Assembly: GCF_002795865.1 (NCBI RefSeq)
Contig: NZ_CP024920.1
Span: forward strand, 2,701,001 to 2,765,000
Direction of reading: 5' to 3'
DNA length: 64,000 nucleotides
Source of the DNA: Qipengyuania seohaensis
GTDB taxonomy: Bacteria; Pseudomonadota; Alphaproteobacteria; Sphingomonadales; Sphingomonadaceae
Made by a program: the position numbers and the translations under genes. Below the pieces are notes generated by a model that saw only the letters and a list, made by a program, of their open reading frames with translations, had not been told where the DNA came from and did not search any database. Numbering within the stretch: the first letter of the stretch is position 1; each line of letters opens with the position of its first letter. Shown one piece after another: positions 28,358 to 38,821 of the stretch.

Positions 28358-29665
28358 TTAATTACGGGCGGCGATCATGCTTGCGATGTCGACGAACTTT
28401 TCACGGGGCGCGCCTGCGCGCGCTGCGGCGGTTTCCGCTTCCTCGATCTTTTGCCAATCCCGGAAAGTGACAACGTCGAGACCTCGTTCGCGGGCCAATT
28501 CGTCGAAGCCTTCGCGCCCGCGCTTGCGCCCACCCTGGCCGATATCCTCGGCCACTTTCTCGATAACGCCGTATCCATCCGGTCGGTTCGTGCCGATGGT
28601 CCCGGTAGGCCCTCTCTTCGCCCAACCCACGCAGTAGAGGCCGGTAAGGATGCGGCCCTCGTCATTGGCGAAACGTCCCTGTCTTTCATCAAACGGGACG
28701 CCTTCGATAGCGGACGAGCGGTAACCGATGCAGGTCACCGCCACATCCGCTCGCACGATGTAGGTTTCACCGGTTCCCACCGCGCGGCCCTTGTCGATGA
28801 CCGTACGCTCCACCTCTACGCCATTAAGCCTGCCGTCTTCAGTCAAAAACCGGAGCGGGTTGGCGAAAAAATCGAATTCGATCGCGATAGTCTTCTCGCC
28901 GTGAATGCTTTCGGGGATCGCTGCGAAGTCGCGTAGCAGGGTAACCGATTTGCGCAGGCCCGGCTCAAGGATGGCATCATCGCCTTCAGGGGGCAGGTCA
29001 TCGCCCTCGACATGGGGACTGGCGCGTTCGAGGTGCATCAGTTCGCCAAGTTCCTTCGGCGTCATCATGATCTGGTGCGGCCCGCGCCGTCCGAGGATCG
29101 TGATCGTTTCAAGCTTTGAACTGCGCAGTATCGAGAGAGCATGCTCGACGATGTCCGAACCAGCGAGTTCGTCCTCGGTTTTCGAAAGGATACGCGCCAC
29201 GTCTAGCGCGACATTGCCCATGCCGATCACGACCGCATGTCGCCTGGACAAGTCGGGGTCTATCTCGGCAAATTCGGGATGGCCGTTGTACCAGCCAACA
29301 AATGCAGCACTGCCGAAAATGTTCGAAGCATCCTCGCCCTCCAGCCCAAGCGATCGATCTTCCGGTGCGCCGGTGGCAAAAATGATCGCGTCGTAAAGCT
29401 CCTGCAGTTCAGGCACCGAAACGTCCTCGCCAACCGTGACATTGCCTACGAAACGAACGTTCTCGCTAAGAGCCGTTTTCTCGTATCGACGCGCTACGCC
29501 CTTGATCGACTGGTGATCCGGGGCAACGCCAGTGCGGATGAGGCCGTATGGTACGGGAAGTTTGTCGAAGACGTCGATGCGCGCCTCGTCCTCCCACTGC
29601 TTTCCGGCTGCTTCGGCGGTGTAATATCCGGCCGGGCCCGACCCGATGATGGCGATATGTCGCAT
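28358..29665 (-). CDS. Ferredoxin/adrenodoxin-NADP+ reductase-like FAD protein
   Basis: 435 residues of the adrenodoxin reductase/FprA family. MRHIAIIGSGPAGYYTAEA is the FAD-binding Rossmann motif, VPYGLIRTGVAPDHQ is diagnostic, GMGNVALDVARIL is the NADP site, and the C-terminal GWAKRGPTGTIGTNRPDG is conserved. It moves electrons between NADPH and a ferredoxin, often serving P450 systems or iron-sulfur supply. The start at 29665 is set by the FAD motif; an upstream in-frame start would add an unconserved 36 residues. Cytoplasmic. Confidence 0.92.
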   Translation of the reverse strand: MRHIAIIGSGPAGYYTAEAAGKQWEDEARIDVFDKLPVPYGLIRTGVAPDHQSIKGVARRYEKTALSENVRFVGNVTVGEDVSVPELQELYDAIIFATGAPEDRSLGLEGEDASNIFGSAAFVGWYNGHPEFAEIDPDLSRRHAVVIGMGNVALDVARILSKTEDELAGSDIVEHALSILRSSKLETITILGRRGPHQIMMTPKELGELMHLERASPHVEGDDLPPEGDDAILEPGLRKSVTLLRDFAAIPESIHGEKTIAIEFDFFANPLRFLTEDGRLNGVEVERTVIDKGRAVGTGETYIVRADVAVTCIGYRSSAIEGVPFDERQGRFANDEGRILTGLYCVGWAKRGPTGTIGTNRPDGYGVIEKVAEDIGQGGRKRGREGFDELARERGLDVVTFRDWQKIEEAETAAARAGAPREKFVDIASMIAARN

Positions 29666-29848
29666 TGGCGGCTCTCTCCCCCGCAAGTCCGAGCGAGACA
29701 ATGCCTTCAGGGAAGACGGGACGCAAGCATCCTTGAGGAGCGCCGAGAACCCCCAGCCCCGATGGTTATGCATTGGGTAACGATTTGCCGCTAGCAGAGC
29801 ACGTCAACCGCGTGGAAAACGCGGAAGCAAGGATAATCGGGTTAAGAT

Positions 29849-32074
29849 ATGAGTGGATTTTTCTCGAAGCGGAGCAAGAAGCCTTCAAGAGCGAAGGTTG
29901 CAGCGAACGAAAACCAGGGCGAGGGCATCGATGCTCCCAAGGCGTTCTCGCGCATCCAGATGCTCGACAGCTTCGAGAATGCCGGCCTCGGGTGGTTCTG
30001 GGCGACCGATTCCGAGAACCGTATCATCTACCTGTCTCCCTCTGCTGTTGCGCAGGTCGGACTGACCAAGAAGGAGGCGATTGGACGGCCGATCGCAGAA
30101 TTCTTCAATCAAGATGAAGAGCACGTTCGTGAAGGCCGCCCGCTCAAGTTCCTTGTCAGCGCACGCAATTCGATTAGCCACCATCCGGTCAAAGTCGTGG
30201 CGAGCGAGCACGACAATCCGCAATACTGGGAGCTAACCGGAGTTCCCCAGTACGATGACGAGAAGAATTTCATCGGCTATCGCGGCAGCGCGAAAGACGT
30301 AACTGCCAGCCGCGCATCGCGCATCGATGCAGAGCGAATGGCGCAGTATGATTCCCTTACCGGGCTCGCCAACAGGCACCGCATGACCAAGCGCCTGACC
30401 TCCACGCTGAAGGCTTTTCATGCATCGCAGCGCAATTGCGCACTCCTGATGCTAGATCTCGATCGCTTCAAGCAGGTCAATGATACGCACGGCCATCCCG
30501 CAGGCGACGAGCTGCTCAAGCAAGTTGCCAACCGGATCGAGCGCATCGTCGGAAACAAAGGCGAAATCGGGCGTCTTGGCGGTGACGAATTCCAGATCAT
30601 GTTGCAGGACATGGACGACCGCGCCGAACTGGGCGAACTGGCAGATCGTCTCATCAAGATGATTTCCCAGCCGTACCAGCTCGCCAACGCCCGCGTGTCT
30701 ATCGGAACCTCTGTCGGTATCGCGGTGTCGCCGTTCGACGGGGTCGAGCCGGACGAGTTGGTGAAGGCTGCGGACCTTGCGCTCTATGGAGCGAAGAACA
30801 AGGGCAAGGGCTGCTATCGATTTTACAACGTGGATATGCGCGATGGCGCACAGACCCGAAACCAGATCGAGATGGACCTCCGCCGCGCGATGGAAGACGG
30901 CGAATTGAGGATGTATTACCAGCCGATCGTCAGTGCGAAAGATCACAATCTGAAATGCCTCGAGGCATTGATGCGCTGGGAGCATCCGGAGCGCGGGTTC
31001 ATTCCTCCCTCGCAGTTCATCCCGGTTGCCGAAGAAATCGGCCTGATCAACGAACTGGGCGATTGGGCATTGCGCCAGGTTTGCCAGGAAGCGGCCAATT
31101 GGCCGTTCGAACTGCGGGTTGCGGTGAACGTTTCAGCCATTCAGTTTGCGCAGGACAATTTCCCTGAAAAGGTAAAGGAAGCGCTGCGTGAAGCGCGCAT
31201 GCCTGCAGGAAGGCTAGAGCTCGAAATCACCGAAAGCGTGTTTGTCGGCGATGCGGGCAGGACGCAGGAAATGTTCGAGGATCTCAAGCGGATAGGTGTA
31301 CGCCTTGCTCTCGACGATTTCGGAACGGGCTATTCTTCGCTCAGCTATCTGCAGAAGGCTCCGTTCGACAAGATCAAGATCGATCAGGCTTTTGTCCGGG
31401 GCGCCACAGAAAAGGGCAACAACAATCCGGCCATCATGTCGGCCATTGTCAGCCTGGCGGAATCGCTTGGCATGGAGACCGTCGCTGAAGGAGTGGAAAC
31501 CAAGGACGAACTAACCCTGGTGGAAGAACGCGGCGCAAGCCACATCCAGGGCTTCATCTTCTCCCCGGCGATCAGTCACGAGGAACTGCTCGAGCGTCTC
31601 GAAAGCAAGGAATTGAAGTACGAGGCGCGCGGACCTGAACGGTTCCGTGCCGAGCGCAAGAGCGTATTCCGCCGTGTCGGGCTGATCCATGAGGATCATC
31701 GCTATCACGTGACCATGCGCGACTTGTCCAAGACCGGTGCGCGGGTCGAGGGATTGCTCAATGTGCCGATTGGGACACCGGTTGTGCTCGATCTCGGCGG
31801 CGGGCAGTTGGCGGTTGCAGTCGTCAGGCGCTCCGAGGAATACACCCAGGGACTGGAATTCGAGACCCCGCTTATCAGCGATGGTGCAGATGGCCTCTGC
31901 ACACGACACCGCGTCTCGCCCTATGAAATCGCGTCGGCGTCGAATGCCCCTCTCGCCAGCCTTCCGGAAGACCCATACGCTTTGCTTATGGCCGAGAACG
32001 CCGCGAACGGTACTCGCAAGCAATTTCTCGAGGTCGACACCAGCAAGAATTCGCGCAGCCGCAAGGCTGGCTAA
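29849..32074 (+). CDS. PAS-GGDEF-EAL-PilZ c-di-GMP protein with intact EAL
   Basis: 741 residues, soluble, no membrane segment. Order: PAS (~35-155), GGDEF (~160-325, GGDEF at 244-248, no RxxD inhibitory site upstream), EAL (~345-590) and PilZ (~600-690, RAERKSVFRR and DLSKTG motifs). The EAL site is intact: LEALMRW, NVSAIQF, EITES, DDFGTGYSS, KID (512) and EGVE (547-550). It can in principle make and degrade c-di-GMP and sense it through PilZ. A paralogue follows 90 bases downstream whose EAL is degraded. Confidence 0.95.
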   Translation: MSGFFSKRSKKPSRAKVAANENQGEGIDAPKAFSRIQMLDSFENAGLGWFWATDSENRIIYLSPSAVAQVGLTKKEAIGRPIAEFFNQDEEHVREGRPLKFLVSARNSISHHPVKVVASEHDNPQYWELTGVPQYDDEKNFIGYRGSAKDVTASRASRIDAERMAQYDSLTGLANRHRMTKRLTSTLKAFHASQRNCALLMLDLDRFKQVNDTHGHPAGDELLKQVANRIERIVGNKGEIGRLGGDEFQIMLQDMDDRAELGELADRLIKMISQPYQLANARVSIGTSVGIAVSPFDGVEPDELVKAADLALYGAKNKGKGCYRFYNVDMRDGAQTRNQIEMDLRRAMEDGELRMYYQPIVSAKDHNLKCLEALMRWEHPERGFIPPSQFIPVAEEIGLINELGDWALRQVCQEAANWPFELRVAVNVSAIQFAQDNFPEKVKEALREARMPAGRLELEITESVFVGDAGRTQEMFEDLKRIGVRLALDDFGTGYSSLSYLQKAPFDKIKIDQAFVRGATEKGNNNPAIMSAIVSLAESLGMETVAEGVETKDELTLVEERGASHIQGFIFSPAISHEELLERLESKELKYEARGPERFRAERKSVFRRVGLIHEDHRYHVTMRDLSKTGARVEGLLNVPIGTPVVLDLGGGQLAVAVVRRSEEYTQGLEFETPLISDGADGLCTRHRVSPYEIASASNAPLASLPEDPYALLMAENAANGTRKQFLEVDTSKNSRSRKAG

Positions 32075-32164
32075 TTGCTGTTTTGAGAACGGCGTTAGGC
32101 TAAAAATAACCATTCTGATCTAGACCGAACCCTGCAAGTTCAATGTAGTCGAGGTCTACCCGCT

Positions 32165-34351
32165 ATGGGGGCCATGCCCTTTTCCAACCTGTTCTCGTCT
32201 CGTGGCGATACCGTTGCGCCTGAAATCCGGCAAGGTATGAGCCCAGACGAGAAGCTGCGGATCGTCGACGAAATCGAGAATAGCGGTACCCTTGGATTTT
32301 GGGCGACCGACCGAAACGGTAATATCGTCTACCTGTCCCCCTCGATCGCGAAGCGGCTTGGCGCGCTGCCGGAAGAACTCCTCGGCACACCGCTTCAGCA
32401 GGTTCTGATCCCTGTAGAAGGTGAAACGGACGGCAGATCGCTTGGTCTCAAACTCAACACCCGCAAGTCATTTTCCAACTTGTCTGCGCAGGCTCAGGCC
32501 CGCGACAACGATGCCGTACTCAGCCTGTCTGGCCGGGCGCTCTACGACGAAAAGACGGAGTTCGCCGGTTTTCGCGGCAGCGTCATAGACATTACCGAAG
32601 ATTTCCGAGCGGAGGCCGAAGCCAACCGTCTGGCAAAGTTCGATTCCCTGACCGGGCTCGCCAACAGGCACCGGATGGAGCAGCGGATCGACTCAACGCT
32701 CAAGACCTTCTGTGCAGCAGAGCGCACAGCCGCGCTCATGATGCTCGATCTGGACCGATTCAAGCAGGTCAACGATACGCTGGGTCACGCAGCCGGCGAC
32801 CAGCTGCTTCAGCAGGTCGCAGACCGGCTGAGTAGCGCAGTCGGAGGACGGGGCGAAATCGGCCGCCTTGGCGGTGACGAATTCCAGGTCCTTATCCCGG
32901 ACATGGACGACCGCGGCGAGCTTGGTGAGATCGCGAAGAAGATAATCCAGATGCTCTCGCAGCCCTATTCCGTCGAGGAGGGACGCTGCACGATCGGGTG
33001 TTCGGTCGGCATTGCGATCGCGCCATACGATGGTTTGGAGCGCGATGAACTGACGCGCGCTGCCGATCTCGCGCTGTATGCTTCGAAGAACGGGGGGCGC
33101 GGTCAATTTCGGTTCTATGGTGCAGACCTTGAGCACGAAGCAAACCTGCGCAAGCGGATGGAGGACGATCTTTCCGCTGCCATCGAAGCTGGCGACTTTG
33201 CCCTCGAATACCAACCCGTGGTCGACCTCGCCAGCAACACTGTTGTGGGCCTGGAAGCGAAATATACCTGGGAGGACGAAGACCGAGGACGGGTCGCGCC
33301 AGAGACTTTCCTCCCGATTGCCGAAGGCAGCCGCCTGATCGTGCCGATTGGCGAATGGGCCTTGCGCAGGGCGTGCGAGGATGCGGTCCAGTGGCCAGGC
33401 GCTCTTCGCCTTTCCATGAATATCTCCCCGGTCCAGTTCGAAACCAATGGGTTTGCCGAACTGGTCGAGAGAATTCTCGAGGAAACCGATCTCGACCCGA
33501 CACGGCTCGAACTGGAACTTAATGAAAGCGTCCTCCTCGGAGATGCTTCCAAGGTCGATGCCACGCTTGGACATCTCTTCAAGTTGGGTGTGCGCTTGAC
33601 GCTCGACCAGTATGGATCCGGACGATCATCGCTCGCTTATCTGCGCCGTGCGCCATTCAATACGCTCAAGATCGGGGGCAATTTTTTCGAGCCTATGCTC
33701 GGGAACGAGCTGGGTGACATGGAACTCGTGCGCGCAGTGGTCGCACTGGCGAATGCCCTCGGCATGGAGACCGCGGCTTCGGGCGTACACGCGCTCAAGC
33801 TTATGGAAGAGCTGAGGCATCTAGGCGTCGGCCAGGTCCAGGGCTTCGTATATTCCGATGCTGTCAGCCATGCCCAGGTGATCGAGGAAATCGAGAAGGG
33901 TGAGTGGATCATCGAGCCGACCGATCAGGGTAGCCAGCGTGCCAACCGTCGTACGGTTTATCGGCGGATCGGCGTCATCCATGAGGATCACTACTACGAT
34001 GTGACCCTGCGCAACCTCTCGCGTTCGGGCGCAATGATCGAAGGTCTGGAAGATGTGCCTGTCGGGACCATGTTCGTCCTCGATTTCGGTGGAGGGCAGC
34101 TAGCTGTCTGTACGGTCCGCCGAACGATGGATGATACCCAGGGCCTGGAATTCGAGCAGGAGCTGGTCGATGATGGAGCCGGCGGCTTGTGTACGAGAAA
34201 CCGCGTCAGTCCGTATGAACTTGCAGCTGCAGGCGCACCTCTCGAAGCATTGCCGGCCGGCAAGTATGCCATGGCTGCTCAGTCGCAGGCACCGTCGAGC
34301 TATCCGAAATTCAAGGTGTCGCAAAGCGCTGCGAGTCCGAGCCAGAACTGA
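32165..34351 (+). CDS. PAS-GGDEF-degenerate EAL-PilZ c-di-GMP protein
   Basis: 728 residues with the same domain order as the preceding gene, clearly a tandem paralogue. GGDEF is intact (GRLGGDEF, 236-240; no RxxD site). The EAL domain has lost its catalytic set: LEAKYTW for LEALxRW (364-370), DQYGSGRSS for DDFGTGYSS (481-489), KIG for KID (502-504) and SGVH for EGVE (539-542). It is therefore probably a cyclase or a c-di-GMP-binding regulator without phosphodiesterase activity. PilZ (RRTVYRR, NLSRSG) is retained. Start ATG 32165 follows GAGGT by nine bases. Confidence 0.94.
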   Translation: MGAMPFSNLFSSRGDTVAPEIRQGMSPDEKLRIVDEIENSGTLGFWATDRNGNIVYLSPSIAKRLGALPEELLGTPLQQVLIPVEGETDGRSLGLKLNTRKSFSNLSAQAQARDNDAVLSLSGRALYDEKTEFAGFRGSVIDITEDFRAEAEANRLAKFDSLTGLANRHRMEQRIDSTLKTFCAAERTAALMMLDLDRFKQVNDTLGHAAGDQLLQQVADRLSSAVGGRGEIGRLGGDEFQVLIPDMDDRGELGEIAKKIIQMLSQPYSVEEGRCTIGCSVGIAIAPYDGLERDELTRAADLALYASKNGGRGQFRFYGADLEHEANLRKRMEDDLSAAIEAGDFALEYQPVVDLASNTVVGLEAKYTWEDEDRGRVAPETFLPIAEGSRLIVPIGEWALRRACEDAVQWPGALRLSMNISPVQFETNGFAELVERILEETDLDPTRLELELNESVLLGDASKVDATLGHLFKLGVRLTLDQYGSGRSSLAYLRRAPFNTLKIGGNFFEPMLGNELGDMELVRAVVALANALGMETAASGVHALKLMEELRHLGVGQVQGFVYSDAVSHAQVIEEIEKGEWIIEPTDQGSQRANRRTVYRRIGVIHEDHYYDVTLRNLSRSGAMIEGLEDVPVGTMFVLDFGGGQLAVCTVRRTMDDTQGLEFEQELVDDGAGGLCTRNRVSPYELAAAGAPLEALPAGKYAMAAQSQAPSSYPKFKVSQSAASPSQN

Positions 34352-34415
34352 CGAGAGAGCCGGACAAGCAATTCCGGCTGACAGGTCTTCAAAGCGCGGC
34401 TAAAGGGCGGTCGCA

Positions 34416-36233
34416 ATGACTGACCTTTCCAAGATCCGCAATTTTTCCATCATCGCGCACATCGACCATGGCAAGTCCACGCTGGCCGACCGGTTGATCC
34501 AGCATTGCGGCGGGCTGACCGATCGCGAGATGTCCGAGCAAGTCCTTGATAACATGGACATCGAGAAGGAGCGCGGCATCACCATCAAGGCGCAGACCGT
34601 GCGCCTCAACTACACCGCCAAGGATGGCGAGACCTATGAGCTCAACCTCATGGACACGCCCGGCCATGTCGACTTCGCCTACGAGGTCTCCCGCAGCCTC
34701 GCCGCCTGCGAAGGCGCGCTCCTCGTCGTGGACGCGGCTCAAGGCGTAGAAGCCCAGACCCTCGCCAACGTCTACCAGTCGATCGAGCACGACCACGAGA
34801 TCGTCCCCGTCATCAACAAGATCGACCTCCCCGCCGCCGAGCCCGACAAGGTCCGCGCGGAAATCGAGGAAGTCATCGGCCTCGACGCATCGGACGCCGT
34901 CCTCACATCCGCCAAGTCCGGCATCGGCATCGAGGAAACGCTCGAGGCGCTCGTCGCCCGTATTCCTCCGCCCAGCGGCGACCGCGACGCACCCTTGAAG
35001 GCCATGCTGGTCGATTCCTGGTACGACCCCTACCTCGGCGTCGTGATCCTCGTGCGCGTGATCGACGGGGTCATCAAGAAGGGCCTCAACGTCAAGTTCA
35101 TGCAGGGCGGCACGCAGCACCTGATCGACCGCGTCGGCTGCTTCACCCCCAAGCGCACCGACCTGCCCGAACTCGGCCCGGGCGAAATCGGCTTCATCAC
35201 TGCGCAGATCAAGGAAGTCGAACAGGCCCGCGTCGGCGACACCATCACCACGGTGAAGGGCGGGGCGGTAAAGGCGCTTGCCGGCTACAAGGAAGTGCAG
35301 CCCGTGGTCTTCTGCGGCCTCTTCCCGGTCGACGCTGCCGAGTTCGAGAAACTGCGCGAAAGCATCGGCAAGCTGCGCCTCAACGACGCCAGCTTCAGCT
35401 ACGAGATGGAAAGCTCCGCCGCGCTGGGCTTCGGCTTCCGCGCCGGCTTCCTCGGCCTGCTGCACCTGGAGATCATCCAGGAACGCCTCAGCCGCGAATA
35501 CGACCTCGACCTCATCACCACTGCCCCGTCTGTGGTTTACCGCGTGCACCTCGCCCATACGAAGAACGAGGACGCCGCCGTGGTCGACATCCACAACCCC
35601 GCCGACTGGCCGGACGTGAACCGGATCGACGCGGTGGAGGAACCGTGGATCAAGGCGGTGATCTATACCCCCGACGAATATCTCGGCGCCATCCTCAAGC
35701 TGTGCCAGGACCGCCGCGGCATCCAGACCGACCTCACATACGTCGGCGGCCGCGCACAGGTGAGCTACGAGCTGCCGCTGAACGAAGTGGTGTTCGACTT
35801 CTACGACCGCCTGAAATCGATCAGCCGCGGCTATGCCAGCTTCGATTACGAACAGATCGGCCTTCGCGAAGGCGACCTCGTGAAGATGAACATCCTCGTC
35901 AATAACGAGCCGGTCGACGCCCTATCGCTGATCGTCCACCGCTCCGTTGCGGAAGAGCGCGGCCGCGGCATGTGCGAGCGCCTGAAAGACCTCATCCCGC
36001 GCCACCTGTTCAAGATCCCGATCCAGGCCGCGATCGGCGGCAAGATCATCGCCCGCGAAACCATCGCTGCGCTCCGCAAGGACGTGACCGCCAAATGCTA
36101 TGGCGGCGACATCAGCCGCAAGAAAAAGCTGCTGGAAAAGCAGAAGAAGGGCAAGGCCCGGATGCGCGAGTACGGGAACGTGAGCATCCCGCAGGAGGCG
36201 TTTATCGCTGCGCTGCGGATGGGGGAGGAGTAG
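34416..36233 (+). CDS. lepA: Translation elongation factor 4 (LepA)
   Basis: 605 residues, the normal length. GTPase motifs [22 protein letters not shown] and NKIDLP are intact, followed by EF-Tu-like and EF-G-like domains and the LepA-specific C-terminal end ([18 protein letters not shown], then [10 protein letters not shown]). It back-translocates or remodels ribosomes under stress. The coding sequence is clearly high-GC, in contrast to the genes directly downstream, so its stop marks the left edge of the restriction-modification island. Confidence 0.98.
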   Translation: MTDLSKIRNFSIIAHIDHGKSTLADRLIQHCGGLTDREMSEQVLDNMDIEKERGITIKAQTVRLNYTAKDGETYELNLMDTPGHVDFAYEVSRSLAACEGALLVVDAAQGVEAQTLANVYQSIEHDHEIVPVINKIDLPAAEPDKVRAEIEEVIGLDASDAVLTSAKSGIGIEETLEALVARIPPPSGDRDAPLKAMLVDSWYDPYLGVVILVRVIDGVIKKGLNVKFMQGGTQHLIDRVGCFTPKRTDLPELGPGEIGFITAQIKEVEQARVGDTITTVKGGAVKALAGYKEVQPVVFCGLFPVDAAEFEKLRESIGKLRLNDASFSYEMESSAALGFGFRAGFLGLLHLEIIQERLSREYDLDLITTAPSVVYRVHLAHTKNEDAAVVDIHNPADWPDVNRIDAVEEPWIKAVIYTPDEYLGAILKLCQDRRGIQTDLTYVGGRAQVSYELPLNEVVFDFYDRLKSISRGYASFDYEQIGLREGDLVKMNILVNNEPVDALSLIVHRSVAEERGRGMCERLKDLIPRHLFKIPIQAAIGGKIIARETIAALRKDVTAKCYGGDISRKKKLLEKQKKGKARMREYGNVSIPQEAFIAALRMGEE

Positions 36234-36311
36234 GGGCCTAATATGCCTGTAGACGACATCAAATTGCTTCGATAACCCATTCGATCTTAATGATCTCAGT
36301 TGGATATTGTG

Positions 36312-37250
36312 ATGGAATTTGATGCGCCGATCTATAAAGTGTTAGCACACAATGACACTGGGCAAGCGGCAGGCCACCAAGGCGGCTTCGTGCTGCCGAA
36401 GGATTTGGAAGATTACTTCCCATTATTAAGAAACTCGACAAGTCCCTCCAATCCTACTGTCGACGTTCCAATCACCGCTGACCTTTTTGTTGGCAGCCTA
36501 TTCATCGCGACAGTTGGAACGCGCTATCAATATCAGACATGGGGCGGCGAGCGCTCGCCCGAGCGGCGAATAACGAGCGGAATTTCAGAGTTACGCAACC
36601 TTGCTGAAAAAGATGACATTCTCGTAATAGAGCGCGGTGTAGATCGTGATGATCATTACCGCTTCACTTTGATTAAAAAAAATATGAGTGATTACGAGGG
36701 CCTGAGATCTTCGTTTGGCGGCAGTCGCTGGGGACCGTTGCGGCAGGGTGAGTTGCCGGCCTCTGAAGACGTCGTAGATGAAACAATCGAACAACTCGAA
36801 GACGTAGCAAGTAAAGAGTTCGCTCTTTTTGACAGCGAGGCTGGGCATCAGGAGAGCCGAATTAGGCGCGTTGCTCGCAGTAGGGCATTTCAAAGGATTG
36901 TGCGACGCTCATATTACGATGAATGCGCCATTTGTAAGCTCGGACTGAGGCATCCTGATGGTCGGTCCGAGCTTGAAGCTGGACATATTGTCTCGCGTTC
37001 GTTGAAAGGCAGCGATGACATTCGGAATGGGCTATTGTTCTGCAAGAGTCATCACTGGGCGTTTGATGCTGGGCTGATGGGATTGAATGACGATTATACG
37101 ATCCTAGTGCCCGATGTGGTCGCACAGATTGATCGAAACAGTTCGCTAGTTTCATATGCTGATCAGACGATCAGCCTCCCAGAATCCGAGCACCATTTGC
37201 CATCACTTGAGGCATTGGCCTGGCATCGTGAGCATATCCTAGTATCCTAA
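36312..37250 (+). CDS. HNH endonuclease, predicted restriction enzyme
   Basis: 312 residues from ATG 36312 (a TTG at 36300 is also possible). The C-terminal third is an HNH_2-type nuclease: DECAICKLGL, LEAGHIVSRSLKG and NGLLFCKSHHWAFDAG contain the zinc cysteines and catalytic histidines. The N-terminal ~190 residues (GGFVLPKDLEDYFPLL) carry no motif I know and probably hold DNA recognition. Codon use is AT-richer than the neighbours (runs such as AAAAAAAATATG). It converges with vsr (4-base stop overlap), which follows a cytosine methyltransferase, so it is most likely the restriction partner of that enzyme. Confidence 0.85.
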   Translation: MEFDAPIYKVLAHNDTGQAAGHQGGFVLPKDLEDYFPLLRNSTSPSNPTVDVPITADLFVGSLFIATVGTRYQYQTWGGERSPERRITSGISELRNLAEKDDILVIERGVDRDDHYRFTLIKKNMSDYEGLRSSFGGSRWGPLRQGELPASEDVVDETIEQLEDVASKEFALFDSEAGHQESRIRRVARSRAFQRIVRRSYYDECAICKLGLRHPDGRSELEAGHIVSRSLKGSDDIRNGLLFCKSHHWAFDAGLMGLNDDYTILVPDVVAQIDRNSSLVSYADQTISLPESEHHLPSLEALAWHREHILVS

Positions 37251-37675
37251 ACCTGCGCACTTCTCAGCCAGCGAGCGACTTCATCCATTCGAGTTGCGAA
37301 TGCATCGGATGTGGATCGAGTTTCACATTCCCAGATCACTATTGACCGAACGCCCTGCGTTTCCAGATTGATGAGATTTCGCTGATCTCTCTTCCGGTTG
37401 GCCATAAGCTTTTCCTCCCAAAACTCGGTGTTGGTTTTGGGCAGTTTAAAAAGTCTGCAATCATGAGCATGCCAGAAGCATCCATGGACAAAAACGGCGC
37501 TCTTGAACTTCGGGAAATAGAGGTCGGGCTTTCCCGCGAGGTCAGTTCGATGCAACCTGAATCGAAAGCCACGATCATGCAGGGCACGTCGAACAAGCAA
37601 TTCCGGCTTTGTGTTCTTGGCTCGAATGCCAGCCATCATCTGGCTGCGTTTGGATGGTGAAACTATATCTGCCAC
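37247..37675 (-). CDS. vsr: Very short patch repair endonuclease
   Basis: 142 residues, the Vsr length. RSQMMAGIRAKNTKPELLVRRALHDRG (conserved start), AGKPDLYFPKFKSAVFVHGCFWHAHDC (active-site Asp, His and Trp) and NRKRDQRN are diagnostic. It nicks beside T:G mismatches made by deamination of 5-methylcytosine. Start is GTG at 37675, directly adjoining the dcm-type stop (TGA-GTG with no gap), so the two are translated together. It shares the AT-rich composition of the island. Confidence 0.95.
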   Translation of the reverse strand: MADIVSPSKRSQMMAGIRAKNTKPELLVRRALHDRGFRFRLHRTDLAGKPDLYFPKFKSAVFVHGCFWHAHDCRLFKLPKTNTEFWEEKLMANRKRDQRNLINLETQGVRSIVIWECETRSTSDAFATRMDEVARWLRSAQV

Positions 37676-38719
37676 TCAGGCGGCCTGCGAAGACACCCTC
37701 TTTTGAGCCAACGCTGCATAGAGATGTGATTTCATTGCTTGAGCTATGAATTCGACAACCGGCACTACGACTGCGTTGCCAAATTGACGATAGGCTTGCG
37801 TATCAGAAACGTCTTTTGGGATGATCCATTTCCGCTCACCATATTCAAAGCCCATGAGGCGGGCGCACTCTTGAGGGGTAAGCCGCCGGGGCCTCGATCC
37901 GTTTTGCGCCACCAGAATCTCAGAGCCATCTTTGTAATAACGGGCTGAAAGCGTTCTCGCGACATCGCTTGGTCCACAGAGGCCAAAGCCAAATCCATTC
38001 CCTTTCGCTTCATGTTTGGCTCGGTAATCCTGAAGATACTGCCATAAGCGTGGCGTCAGTGTGTACTTCGGATCGACAGTTTCGTTCGGCTCCAGAATTT
38101 CACCGAGGGTTGGATTGGTCTCAGGAAGGGTCAGCTTCTCGAAATCAAATGACGTCGCTCCCTTGAAGCCGACGATAAAAATTCGCTCCCGCTTTTGCGG
38201 GACCCACGGATGGCTTGAGATAACACGGGCTTGAACGTTGTATCCCAGTTCGTTCTCCAAAACATGCATGATTGTTTTGAAGGTTCTGCCCTTGTCATGC
38301 CGTTCTAGATTTTTGACGTTCTCCAATACGAAGGCAGTGGGCTGGTGGTGCTTGATGATTTTCGCGGTATCGAAAAACAGAGTGCCTTGCGTATCGTCAA
38401 GGAAGCCGTGGGGGCGACCAAGTGAGTTCTTCTTTGAAACCCCTGCGATGGAAAATGGCTGACATGGGAACCCAGCCAGAAGAACGTCAAATTCTGGAAT
38501 TAGGCTTGGATCAGCCGAGAAAGGCTCAATGTCTTCACCAAGTTCGTGATTGTCTCGAAAATTCGCTTGGTACGTCCTCCGCGCATACTTATCACGCTCA
38601 GAAGTAAACACGCAGTGGCCGCCAATATTATTGAATCCTACACGCAAACCGCCGATACCAGCAAAGAGATCGATAAATCTGAAATGGGACAATCTGGCCT
38701 CCGAAACGCTCTCACCCAT
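37676..38719 (-). CDS. DNA (cytosine-5-)-methyltransferase
   Basis: 347 residues. The canonical C5-methylase motifs appear in order: [26 protein letters not shown] (catalytic Cys), [42 protein letters not shown] and [14 protein letters not shown]. The variable target-recognition region lies between VIII and IX (~residues 200-285). A coupled Vsr implies it makes 5-methylcytosine in a site Vsr repairs; the recognition site cannot be read off. Named a Dcm-like modification enzyme of a type II system with the HNH nuclease. Confidence 0.94.
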   Translation of the reverse strand: MGESVSEARLSHFRFIDLFAGIGGLRVGFNNIGGHCVFTSERDKYARRTYQANFRDNHELGEDIEPFSADPSLIPEFDVLLAGFPCQPFSIAGVSKKNSLGRPHGFLDDTQGTLFFDTAKIIKHHQPTAFVLENVKNLERHDKGRTFKTIMHVLENELGYNVQARVISSHPWVPQKRERIFIVGFKGATSFDFEKLTLPETNPTLGEILEPNETVDPKYTLTPRLWQYLQDYRAKHEAKGNGFGFGLCGPSDVARTLSARYYKDGSEILVAQNGSRPRRLTPQECARLMGFEYGERKWIIPKDVSDTQAYRQFGNAVVVPVVEFIAQAMKSHLYAALAQKRVSSQAA

Positions 38720-38821
38720 TGATGAAACATTAGTGGAACACCCGCAACCCTAAGGTAGGGAAAATGGTCGGAAATGGTGCAATTTTCCCCGGCTTGTCGG
38801 ATCCCGCTTGCCTTAACTACT

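Noticed and set aside
34416-36233. Long antisense open frames through lepA, proA, rplI and other high-GC genes
   Set aside because: They follow from GC-rich codon bias, lack ribosome sites and show no protein motifs.
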